This document shows positions 1 to 6,715 of a stretch of DNA of 6,715 nt, one piece after another. A program made the position numbers and the translations under genes. The notes under the pieces are model-generated. The model ran no database searches. It was not told where the DNA came from and worked only from the letters and a program-made list of their open reading frames with translations. How positions within the stretch are numbered: position 1 is the first letter of the stretch; each line of letters opens with the position of its first letter. The stretch comes from Chloroflexota bacterium (GTDB taxonomy: Bacteria; Chloroflexota; Anaerolineae; Anaerolineales; UBA11858), in the NCBI GenBank assembly GCA_003513015.1, contig DOTA01000135.1, positions 869 to 7,583 of the forward strand. Direction: 5' to 3'.

Positions 1-374
1 ACGGCTTTGTGGCGGGAGATGATGTTCTACGTTCCACGGCGATGTCCATCAATGAAATTGTCGACACCAAAGGAACCACCGATGATTTCATCGGCCACGC
101 GGGTGAAGATAACTTCATCATCATCACATCGGAAGATCACGCCCCTATTATCCGAGACGAAATCAAAAAACGATTTGCAGCAGAGATGCTGACACATTAC
201 AACTTTATGGATCGCGATCGGGGATACATCACGATCACCAATAAACAAGGTGTAGTGGAACAAGTGCCGCTGATGAGTATCGGCATTGGCATTGTCTCCC
301 CCACCGAATATCAGTTTGCCGATATTCGCGAAATCACTGAGTTAGCTGCCGAAGCTCGCCGAAAAGACAGCTAG
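1..374 (+). CDS. C-terminal part of a degenerate GGDEF-domain protein, probably a response regulator (5' truncated by window)
   Basis: The open frame enters from the left edge (first full codon at base 3) and ends at TAG 372-374, giving 123 visible residues. Seen: the GGDEF-domain landmarks occur in order. AGDDVLRSTA (residues 4-13) matches the region around the family's GDxxL motif. GHAGEDNF (31-38) followed by IIIT sits where RxGGDEF is expected. SIGIGIV lies near the C-terminus, and a final helix ends in LAAEARRKDS. Known: GGDEF domains make cyclic-di-GMP from two GTP. Here the signature reads G-E-D-N-F, so the second Gly and the fourth-position acidic residue are both replaced, and no RxxD inhibitory site precedes it. 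Inference: the domain is probably catalytically dead and serves as a nucleotide-binding or protein-interaction module. The DRDRGYI insertion is typical of REC-GGDEF-like proteins I recall from Chloroflexota, so an N-terminal receiver domain upstream is likely but not visible. The kinase gene starts 36 bases downstream, suggesting one operon. Confidence 0.85.
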   Translation, partial: GFVAGDDVLRSTAMSINEIVDTKGTTDDFIGHAGEDNFIIITSEDHAPIIRDEIKKRFAAEMLTHYNFMDRDRGYITITNKQGVVEQVPLMSIGIGIVSPTEYQFADIREITELAAEARRKDS

Positions 375-393
375 TTCTATCACGTTAATCACT

Positions 394-400
394 GAGAGGA
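394..400 (+). promoter_or_regulatory. Ribosome binding site of the giant kinase gene
   Basis: GAGAGGA is a good Shine-Dalgarno match lying 10 bases before ATG 411. It fixes the start, since the next in-frame ATG (codon 59) would remove the membrane helix. The 36-base gap (375-410) shows no convincing promoter and no hairpin terminator, which favours read-through from the upstream gene. Confidence 0.7.
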
Positions 401-410
401 TTCGGCATCA

Positions 411-3400
411 ATGCTTGGATCGGGATTGCTCCCCTTAGGTGTTATCGCTGTTTTTGTTGGGTTAACCTTCTTTCTAGCCACCTATTTAATTCTACGCGCT
501 GTGCCAAAAATTCGTCCATTATCATTAACTGAAAAAAAATCTCCAATCGCACCTGACCTTCCCGCTCATAGTGAAGCTGTCTTAATGGTAAAAAATGGAG
601 GTCGAATTTCTTATTTAAATGACGAAGCTCGCAATTGGTTTAACATCTGGAACGAAGAACCCAACCTGGAGCGCATGGCCCGCCAAACCCGCCCAGCAGA
701 AACCTTTTTAGGGCTGTGCGCTGCCGAAGGACAGGCCCGCTTTTCTATCAACGGGCAATGGGTAGAAGGCACATCCTATATTTTCCCCGGGCAAACGAAT
801 GCATCCGTATTATTATCTCTGCGCCCACCCGAAGTATCTAGCCAAAGCGATAATGGAAACGGATACGCTACGCAAACCTTTGAAATCCTCTCAGAGTTTG
901 GCCAATCAATGGTTGCCGATCTTGATCTGGACACCATTCTCCGGGCAATTCTCTCTAGTGTTGAACAATTAATTCCTACAGATTTTGCCGAAGTTACCAT
1001 CTGGGATGCGGAAAACCAATGCCTGGTTCCGTATCGGTATGTAGGGCTTCAGGGATTAGACCTCCACCTTGAGAAAACCAGCGATCGCTATCCATTGGGA
1101 GGCGGCTACTCAGGTCACATTGCAAAAAGTCGCACACCTCTATTAATTACGGATGTAGATAAAAATAGAGAACTACATCCTATCCTCGATCGCAAAAAAT
1201 ATCCTTTCAATTCCTATCTAGGTGCGCCACTTTTGGTTGGCAGCGATTTAGTTGGCACACTAGATTTAATGTCACAAGCCACCAATGCCTTCTCTGAAAA
1301 CGATCTTGATTTGTTGCGCCTGATTAGCGGGCAAGCCGCAATTGCTTTACATAATGCTCTCCTATATCAAGATGAACAACACCGGGCAGATGAACTTAAC
1401 AACCTTGCCAAATTAACCCAAGCTGTTGGTTCCATTCGTGATTCTAAAGACTTATTTGCTCATTTGGTGCAAGGAATCTGCCCTTTGCTGGATGTTGAAA
1501 TTATCGGATTCCTGATTTATAACGAGAACACCCACAAACTTGAAGCACAGCAGCCCTTTATTGGCGTGCCTCCCCAATTTGTGGATATGTACAATGTGGT
1601 GATTCCTCTCAGTAGTCCCGCGGAAAAAATCTGGGATCAACACGAAATGATCATCGCACCCATCGCAACTGAAAATCCGCATTTGATTGATTTGGGATTG
1701 GATCACCCGGCCCGAGCGGCCGGTATCCGGAACTCAATTTTGATCCCGTTAACCTCCGGGGGACGCGCCCTTGGGTATCTACAAATTGCCAACAAAAAAG
1801 ACAACCTCCCATTTGATGATGACGATATCCGTATATTATCGATTGTCGCTGGGCAAGCGGCCCCCATCATCGAAAATGTAAACCTCATGCAACAATCGAT
1901 TCGGCGGGCTTTGCGAGCCGAATCTTTGAGGCGGATTGCCAGCCTTTCTGGCGCGGCCGCCAGCCTCGATGAAATCCTGAAATATTCAATTCTTGAATTG
2001 GCTCGCCTCTTTCAGGTCGATTACGCAGCAATCTTCTTGTTGGATGAAAATATCGGGGAGTTGCGGGTTCACGAAGAATCGGTCTATGGCATTGATCCTG
2101 AATTCGCGCCGAAACTAGGTCGCATCAATGCCAATGACCCCGATTTTCGCAATGCAGTTACACAAAACAAGAAACCTTATTTCACCAATAATATCGACGA
2201 AGACACAAAAGTTCCATCCATATATAAACCATTGGTTGAAAAACTGCGGGTGAAATCGGTCTTGGATGTTCCCGTCATTATTCGCGATCGCGGCTTGGGA
2301 GAAATCATTCTGGGAGCGAAAGAACCCGATTTCTTCACTCGCAGTGATATTCAACTAGCCATCACGGTTGCCAGCCAGCTTTCTGTCGCCATCGAACGCG
2401 CCTCCTTAGCTTCACAAACCGATGTCGATTTGCGCAAACGGGTTGACCAGCTTACCGCGCTGACCCGCATCAGCCGCGAACTGAATACTTCGATTGATCT
2501 TAGTCACCTTTTACGACGGGTGTACGAAGAAGCGATCCAAACCACCAATGCAGATTGCGGTACCATTTTGCTTTTCGATATGTCCGGCAATGAAATTGAT
2601 GGGCGCGCTTCTGTTTTTACCCATTTTGGAGAAGAGCCTGGTTCGACTCGGCATCCCTTAGAGATTTCGGTACTCGAAAAGGGTGAACCGGTGATCGTTG
2701 CCGATTTTAGCGATATTCCATCAGAGAATCTTGCTGCAGTGTGGGTGCCATCACACCCTGGGGTTGAATCTGCGCTCATCGTCCCAATTGGTTACCAGGA
2801 AAGCATTGCGGGGTTGATCCACCTTCACAGCCGAACAGCAGGCACCTTCGATTACGCCGCACTTGAGATTGTGCAAGCGCTAGCGGTGCAAGCCGCGATC
2901 GCCATCGGCAACGCCCAACGCTATCAAGAGCAAGTTCAGCGCACCGAATTGCTTAATCGACAGGTAGATACACTTTCGAGCTTATTCGAAGTCTCTAAAA
3001 ATTTGCATCTCGACCAACCCATTGAAGAAACGCTCGAAGATATTGCCTACGCTATTCAATCTTCCACAGCCTTTGATGTGGTGCTGATCAGCATCTTCGA
3101 TCCAGCGGATCATCTTATCCATCGGGTTGCCGGAGTGGGTATTCCCATCTCCACGATGGAAGAATTAAAAGAACGCACACAATCTTGGGATAACATTCAA
3201 GGGCTGCTCGATGAAAAATTCCGTTTTGGCCGCTCATATTACATCCCCCACGATCACCGTCCCATGATGCCCGAATCCTGGCATTCGGTCACAATTCTCT
3301 CTAAAGAGCACACCGATCCAAATTCAGAGGGTGATAAATGGCATCCCGAAGATTTGCTGATTGTACCTTTAATGAAACCCGATGGAAGGCCGATCGGCAT

Positions 3401-6400
3401 GATTAGCGTTGATGCCCCGCGCGATCATTCCCGGCCCGACCAGGCAACTATTGAAACCTTAGAAATTTTTGCAAGCCAGGCAGCCTTGGCAATCGAAAGC
3501 CAACAACGGTTTTATCTTCTTGAAGATCAAATTACCACGCTCAATGATCAGTTGGCCCAAGCCTCAGAAGCCCAGGAGATGCTCCCGGAACTCATCGAGA
3601 AAAACCGTACCAACAGTGCCGCGCTGGAACGACTTGGGCAGTTCGTGCAACGTGTAACTGCAGGATTGCAGATCATCCAAAACGCCAATACGCAAACCAA
3701 TAAATCTGAGGTGCTTTCGTCTTTGGGTGAAGAATTACGTGCCCAGTTTGGCCTAGATATCACATTGGTGGCTGGCTCCAGCCCAAATGGCCCCCAACTC
3801 CTGCACATCTTTGGAGAAATTCCTGAAAAAACAAACCCCGAAGCCCTTTTTGGACGGCGAAACCCGCTTAATCAATCGCTGCAATCAAGCCAAATTCTGA
3901 TTTCAAGCAATCTGGAAGAAGATGAGGATTGGCAGCAATCGCCCCTACTCAACGCACTGGAAACTCGGGCCTTTATTTCACTGCCAATTCAATCCCAAAG
4001 TGGCATTGATGCCGCGGTTTTAGGTATCAGCCACAAAACTTTACCCCCCTTCACGGAAGAAGATCGACAATTTTTCGAACTGCTGACTCGCCAAATCGGA
4101 TCAGCGATCAACAACTTAAACTTGCTGACAGAAACTGGTCAACGGCTCAGAGAGGTCAACCTTTTACTGGAGTTCAGCCAGAAATTGGGTGGCCTTGAAC
4201 CTATCCGCATTCTGGAAACCCTGATCGAGAGCGCTTTTGAAGTCATGCAATCTGCCAAAGCCGGTGTTGTCACACTCTGGAATGCCGATCAGAACACTTT
4301 GCAGCCCAAGGCCGCCAAAGGATATGCCAATTACGAGTCCATCATGCAGGTTGTTTTCAGTGCTGAAGAGGGGATTCCCGCCGAGGTATTCAAATATGGG
4401 CAAAGTATCCGGATCGACGAAATTAAGTTTGCCCAACATTACAACCTGGTATTAGACAATTTGCTCAACTACCGGGATGCCACTGGTGGCAAACTCCCCA
4501 TTTCGGCTTTGATGGTGCCGATCCGCTCCGGTGAAAACACGCTGGGAGTGATTATCTTGGATAACTTCGAGGCCAGCGCAGCTTTTGACGATGAAGATCA
4601 AGCGCTGATTGAGTCGCTTGCGCGTCAGGCCGCCCTCACCCTGGAAAATGTGCGTCTTTATCAGGCTGCTGAAGAACGCGCTACCCAATTACAAGCCTTG
4701 AGCGACGTGGCCGCCACGATCACCTCACGCCTGGAACCGGAGGTGTTAATTGATTCCCTGCTGGATTCGCTCTTCCCGGTTGTACCCTACAACACCGGCA
4801 CCTTATGGTTGCGAGAAAATGACAACCTCACCATTCAATCAGCGCGTGGATTCGAGAATAGCGAGGAATTGGTAGGTATCTCAACCACGGTAGATGATAG
4901 CCGTCTTTTTCATGAGATGATCCAGACCAGCCATCCCATTGCGGTAAATGACATCCGCGAAGACGATCGCTTCCCGGTACTGGAGGCGGAGCGTCTCTCT
5001 TGGCTTGGCGTTCCGCTCCTCGCAAAAGGCGAAGTGATCGGTGTAATTGCCCTGGAAAAGACAGAAGTTGGGTTTTTTACCTTTGAATTGGTGCATTCTG
5101 CCACTACTTTTGCCAGTCAGGCAGCGGTGGCTCTCGAAAATGCTACCTTATACCAACAGAGCTTACAACGCACCGAGGAGCTAGATAAACGTACTCAGCG
5201 TCTGGCACTCCTGAACCGTTTTTCAACCCAAATCAGTGGTTCTCTGGACCCCGACAAACTTATCAAAGTAGTTATCGAAGAATTACAGCATGCCCTTCCG
5301 AATACGACAATTTCTGTGGTGATGCGCGAATACGGAACCCTGGTTTTACGAGCCGAAATGCCGCAACTCACCGCACGTTTACCGTTAGAGATGGCAAATG
5401 CTCCGGTCTTTGAATATTTGCAGCAATCTTTGGGCATCTTTACCACGCAAGATGTCAGACGTGAGGAAAGCCTGGCTCCCATCGTAGATCACTTAGCCGT
5501 TCATAAAACCCGGGCACTCCTGATTTTACCTCTAGCTATTGGTGAGGAATTTTACGGCTTTGTTCTGGCACATTCACAACAAGAACGCCGCTATACACCT
5601 GAAGAAATTGAACTGGCCCGCATTCTCACAAACCAGGCGACTGTGGCAATCCAAAATGCCTCGTTATTCAATGAAACTCGCCGTCTGACCGAAGAATTGG
5701 AACAACGCGTCGCTGAGCGCACCGAACAATTAGGACGCGAGCACCAGCGTATTCAAACCTTACTGCGCATTATGCAGGAACTTTCAGCCAGTTTGGACCT
5801 GGATCACGTACTAAACCGCACTTTAGGGCTGCTCAACGAAACAACCGGCGCACAACAAAGCACCATCCTATTGGTGCGCCCCAACGAAAAAACCTTCTAT
5901 TACCGGGCCGCTTTGGGATATACCAACCCTCCGCCCACCGGCGGCAGGCCATCCGCAATTCCCTTAGATGAAGGCTTAGCGGGCTGGATCATCAATCGGC
6001 GTGAAGGCGCGCTGATTGACGATTTACATAATGATCCCCGCTGGATTGCACCTACTGACGGCACTACCGAACATCGCAGCGCGATTGCCTCACCCTTAAT
6101 GGTCGGTGCGGAGGCCCTGGGAGCTATGCTGCTCTTCCATCGCGAACCCCATTCCTTCTCTCCCGAACAACGGGAACTGGTTCAAGCCGCAGCAAATCAG
6201 ATCGCGATTGCGATCAACAACACCGAACTCTTTAACTTAATTCGAGAGCAAGCCGAAAGCCTGGGCGGCATGTTGCGTATGCAGCAGGTTGAAGCCAGCC
6301 GCTCGATGGCCATGCTTGAAGCCGTTGCCGATGGGGTCTTGGTCACCGATGGGCAAAACATTATTTCTCTTTTCAATGAATCTGCCCAACAAATTCTTGA

Positions 6401-6715
6401 TCTGGAACGCGAAGCCGTAGTCGGCAAATCGCTAGATGACTTTACCGGAATTTTCGGCGGTGCAGCCCGATCCTGGATGGAGACCATTCAAGAGTGGACT
6501 CTGGATCCAACCACCTTTGAATCCGGTGACACGTATGCTGAGCGCATCACACTCGATAACAAACGTGTGGTTTCCATTCACCTGGCGCCGGTGGTGTTGC
6601 GTAACGAATTTTTGGGAACCGTTTCTATTTTTCGGGATATTACCCATCAAGTTGAAGTTGATCGTTTGAAATCGGAATTTGTCGCCACCGTCAGCCATGA
6701 ATTGCGCACGCCGCT
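411..6715 (+). CDS. Giant membrane-anchored multi-GAF sensor histidine kinase (3' truncated by window)
   Basis: A single frame runs from ATG 411 to the window edge with no stop: 2101 complete codons plus two bases. I read every codon of it. Role: a two-component sensor kinase that would autophosphorylate on His2096 (SHELRTP H-box) and pass the phosphoryl group to a response regulator. Order of parts: one membrane helix (~6-28); PAS-like segment (~54-140); GAF1 156-320; GAF2 329-495; GAF3 503-669; GAF4 674-842; GAF5 846-1035; GAF6 1072-1241; GAF7 1247-1418; GAF8 1426-1582; GAF9 1591-1755; coiled coil ~1756-1780; GAF10 1780-1941; PAS 1966-2083; HisKA from ~2084. With the missing kinase core (about 200 more residues) the protein would exceed 2300 residues, far above the 400-1000 usual for sensor kinases. 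No HAMP domain or sizeable extracytoplasmic domain is present, so sensing is probably cytoplasmic. The ligands cannot be read from sequence. The kinase assignment rests on the H-box and PAS context, because the HATPase domain is outside the window. Confidence 0.96.
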   Translation, partial: MLGSGLLPLGVIAVFVGLTFFLATYLILRAVPKIRPLSLTEKKSPIAPDLPAHSEAVLMVKNGGRISYLNDEARNWFNIWNEEPNLERMARQTRPAETFLGLCAAEGQARFSINGQWVEGTSYIFPGQTNASVLLSLRPPEVSSQSDNGNGYATQTFEILSEFGQSMVADLDLDTILRAILSSVEQLIPTDFAEVTIWDAENQCLVPYRYVGLQGLDLHLEKTSDRYPLGGGYSGHIAKSRTPLLITDVDKNRELHPILDRKKYPFNSYLGAPLLVGSDLVGTLDLMSQATNAFSENDLDLLRLISGQAAIALHNALLYQDEQHRADELNNLAKLTQAVGSIRDSKDLFAHLVQGICPLLDVEIIGFLIYNENTHKLEAQQPFIGVPPQFVDMYNVVIPLSSPAEKIWDQHEMIIAPIATENPHLIDLGLDHPARAAGIRNSILIPLTSGGRALGYLQIANKKDNLPFDDDDIRILSIVAGQAAPIIENVNLMQQSIRRALRAESLRRIASLSGAAASLDEILKYSILELARLFQVDYAAIFLLDENIGELRVHEESVYGIDPEFAPKLGRINANDPDFRNAVTQNKKPYFTNNIDEDTKVPSIYKPLVEKLRVKSVLDVPVIIRDRGLGEIILGAKEPDFFTRSDIQLAITVASQLSVAIERASLASQTDVDLRKRVDQLTALTRISRELNTSIDLSHLLRRVYEEAIQTTNADCGTILLFDMSGNEIDGRASVFTHFGEEPGSTRHPLEISVLEKGEPVIVADFSDIPSENLAAVWVPSHPGVESALIVPIGYQESIAGLIHLHSRTAGTFDYAALEIVQALAVQAAIAIGNAQRYQEQVQRTELLNRQVDTLSSLFEVSKNLHLDQPIEETLEDIAYAIQSSTAFDVVLISIFDPADHLIHRVAGVGIPISTMEELKERTQSWDNIQGLLDEKFRFGRSYYIPHDHRPMMPESWHSVTILSKEHTDPNSEGDKWHPEDLLIVPLMKPDGRPIGMISVDAPRDHSRPDQATIETLEIFASQAALAIESQQRFYLLEDQITTLNDQLAQASEAQEMLPELIEKNRTNSAALERLGQFVQRVTAGLQIIQNANTQTNKSEVLSSLGEELRAQFGLDITLVAGSSPNGPQLLHIFGEIPEKTNPEALFGRRNPLNQSLQSSQILISSNLEEDEDWQQSPLLNALETRAFISLPIQSQSGIDAAVLGISHKTLPPFTEEDRQFFELLTRQIGSAINNLNLLTETGQRLREVNLLLEFSQKLGGLEPIRILETLIESAFEVMQSAKAGVVTLWNADQNTLQPKAAKGYANYESIMQVVFSAEEGIPAEVFKYGQSIRIDEIKFAQHYNLVLDNLLNYRDATGGKLPISALMVPIRSGENTLGVIILDNFEASAAFDDEDQALIESLARQAALTLENVRLYQAAEERATQLQALSDVAATITSRLEPEVLIDSLLDSLFPVVPYNTGTLWLRENDNLTIQSARGFENSEELVGISTTVDDSRLFHEMIQTSHPIAVNDIREDDRFPVLEAERLSWLGVPLLAKGEVIGVIALEKTEVGFFTFELVHSATTFASQAAVALENATLYQQSLQRTEELDKRTQRLALLNRFSTQISGSLDPDKLIKVVIEELQHALPNTTISVVMREYGTLVLRAEMPQLTARLPLEMANAPVFEYLQQSLGIFTTQDVRREESLAPIVDHLAVHKTRALLILPLAIGEEFYGFVLAHSQQERRYTPEEIELARILTNQATVAIQNASLFNETRRLTEELEQRVAERTEQLGREHQRIQTLLRIMQELSASLDLDHVLNRTLGLLNETTGAQQSTILLVRPNEKTFYYRAALGYTNPPPTGGRPSAIPLDEGLAGWIINRREGALIDDLHNDPRWIAPTDGTTEHRSAIASPLMVGAEALGAMLLFHREPHSFSPEQRELVQAAANQIAIAINNTELFNLIREQAESLGGMLRMQQVEASRSMAMLEAVADGVLVTDGQNIISLFNESAQQILDLEREAVVGKSLDDFTGIFGGAARSWMETIQEWTLDPTTFESGDTYAERITLDNKRVVSIHLAPVVLRNEFLGTVSIFRDITHQVEVDRLKSEFVATVSHELRTP
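426..494 (+). other. Single N-terminal transmembrane helix of the kinase
   Basis: Residues ~6-28 are almost wholly hydrophobic (LLPLGVIAVFVGL, then TFFLATYLIL) and are followed by Arg29, Lys33 and Arg35. By the positive-inside rule, the long C-terminal part is cytoplasmic and only about five residues lie outside. With no cleavage-like motif, it reads as a membrane anchor rather than an exported signal peptide. With a single helix and no outer domain, it probably localises the protein rather than senses across the membrane. Confidence 0.8.
570..830 (+). other. N-terminal PAS-like segment of the kinase
   Basis: Residues ~54-140 begin with AVLMVKNGGRISYLNDEARNW. This resembles the opening of a PAS domain: a strand, a Gly-Gly turn, a strand, then an N-x-x-A helix. 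The later part (ARFSINGQWVEGTSYIF, then ASVLLSLRP) would be the returning beta strands. The helical middle is short, so this may be a reduced PAS fold. I recall a similar segment at the N-terminus of other multi-GAF proteins of Anaerolineae. A low-complexity linker (residues ~141-155, rich in Ser, Asn and Gly) separates it from GAF1. A fold assignment by profile comparison was not possible here. Confidence 0.5.
876..6233 (+). repeat. Array of ten diverged GAF domains within the kinase
   Basis: Two landmarks recur ten times. The first is a strand pair around the family's 'xxPL...G...G.l.l' core: YLGAPLLVGSDLVGTLDL, ILIPLTSGGRALGYLQI, VLDVPVIIRDRGLGEIIL, ALIVPIGYQESIAGLIHL, LLIVPLMKPDGRPIGMISV, FISLPIQSQSGIDAAVLGI, ALMVPIRSGENTLGVIIL, WLGVPLLAKGEVIGVIAL, LLILPLAIGEEFYGFVLA and AIASPLMVGAEALGAMLLF. 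The second is the C-terminal helix of Q-A-A-x-A-I/L-x-N type, with its Gln at 308, 482, 656, 827, 1023, 1228, 1406, 1570, 1742 and 1930. Spacing is therefore 174, 174, 171, 196, 205, 178, 164, 172 and 188 residues. GAF domains bind cyclic nucleotides, chromophores, haem or other small ligands, or only dimerise. Nothing here identifies a ligand. GAF1, GAF8 and GAF10 are the most canonical, while GAF6 and GAF9 are the weakest. At DNA level the units are too diverged to form long exact repeats. Confidence 0.9.
5676..5750 (+). other. Coiled-coil linker between GAF9 and GAF10
   Basis: Residues ~1756-1780 contain ELEQRVAERTEQLGREHQR, a charged heptad-like helix. The 'LEQRVAERT' phrase is widely seen just after sensor or transmembrane modules in histidine kinases, where it enters the signalling helix leading to the next module. 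Here it is the clearest coiled coil in the array and separates nine GAF units from a GAF-PAS-HisKA block. It may therefore mark the junction of an ancestral compact kinase with an added sensory array. That evolutionary reading is inference. Confidence 0.6.
6306..6659 (+). other. PAS domain preceding the kinase core
   Basis: Residues ~1966-2083 read as a typical PAS domain. AMLEAVADGVLVTDGQNIISLFNESAQQIL (start at 1968) has the expected ADG turn, the strand pair and the N-x-x-A helix, followed by VVGKSLDDF. The C-terminal strands include VVSIHLAPVV and GTVSIFRDIT, the usual PAS exit (D-I-T) before the signalling helix HQVEVDRLKSEF. PAS domains of this type can bind small ligands or only relay signal. 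The residues visible do not include the Cys of a LOV-type flavin domain, since this half of the protein has no Cys. Confidence 0.88.
6660..6715 (+). other. Start of the HisKA dimerisation and phospho-acceptor domain
   Basis: DRLKSEFVATVSHELRTP (residues 2084-2101) is a textbook H-box. His2096, encoded by CAT 6696-6698, is the predicted autophosphorylation site, followed by Glu, Leu, Arg, Thr and Pro. The window ends five residues after the His, so the second HisKA helix, the HATPase_c N, G1 and G2 boxes and any attached receiver domain are not visible. The match leaves little doubt about the family, but an intact kinase core cannot be confirmed here. Confidence 0.93.

Noticed and set aside
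375..410. Promoter or terminator between the two genes
   Set aside because: The 36-base gap shows no -35/-10 pair and no GC-rich hairpin with a T-run. Only the ribosome binding site is supported.
411..1400. Slightly more AT-rich codon use (more TTA Leu) at the 5' end of the kinase gene, as a sign of fusion or transfer
   Set aside because: A rough TTA count is only modestly higher than in the 3' third, and the change is gradual with no sharp boundary.
3469..3657. Possible frameshift or gene split around GAF5 and GAF6, where GAF similarity is weaker
   Set aside because: The main frame stays open and protein-like throughout, with the coiled-coil linker, the GAF6 core strands and the QIGSAINN helix all in the same frame.
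876..6233. Phytochrome or cyanobacteriochrome type bilin-binding GAF domains
   Set aside because: No GAF unit shows the Cys-His dyad, and GAF5-10 contain no cysteine at all.
2115..6698. Short minus-strand open frames across the kinase gene
   Set aside because: All are under about 100 residues, lack convincing ribosome sites and protein-like composition, and lie opposite one continuous coding frame with clear domains.
1..6715. CRISPR array, insertion sequence, tRNA or rRNA
   Set aside because: No regularly spaced direct repeats, terminal inverted repeats, transposase motifs or RNA-like sequences were seen. Coding frames fill nearly the whole window.

Overview
The window holds the 3' end of one gene and the first 6.3 kb of a second, both on the + strand. 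The second is a giant cytoplasmic-facing sensor histidine kinase that runs off the right edge. Nothing else is coded: the minus strand and the other frames hold only short shadow ORFs.

Organism: protein style points to a bacterium of the Chloroflexota, most likely Anaerolineae. The reasons are the serial GAF sensor kinase, its N-terminal PAS-like segment, and a GGDEF-like partner whose C-terminal block (DRDRGYI, then PLMSIGIGIV) resembles proteins I recall from that class. This is family-level recognition from memory, not a database result. Base composition looks close to balanced. GATC-containing palindromes are frequent, including three copies of GCGATCGC. That motif is best known from cyanobacteria, so a cyanobacterial source is not strictly excluded.

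Layout: positions 1-374 are the C-terminal 123 codons of a degenerate GGDEF-domain protein, probably a response regulator. A 36-base gap with a GAGAGGA ribosome binding site follows, and the kinase gene starts at 411. It stays open without a stop to the window end (2101 complete codons). In order, the visible protein has one N-terminal membrane helix (residues ~6-28), a PAS-like segment (~54-140), ten GAF-type domains (~156-1941) joined by amphipathic or coiled-coil helices, a PAS domain (~1966-2083), and the start of a HisKA dimerisation domain with the phospho-acceptor His2096. The HATPase domain and any receiver domain lie beyond the window.

How they may work together: the tight spacing suggests co-transcription. 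The kinase would integrate many small-molecule or protein inputs through stacked GAF dimers and pass a phosphoryl group to a response regulator. The upstream protein is a candidate partner, although its receiver domain, if it has one, is outside the window. Its altered GGDEF motif argues against active cyclic-di-GMP synthesis. The most notable element is the ten-unit GAF array, in which each unit keeps the fold signatures while ligand-pocket residues diverge. No RNA genes, mobile elements, CRISPR arrays or terminators were found.
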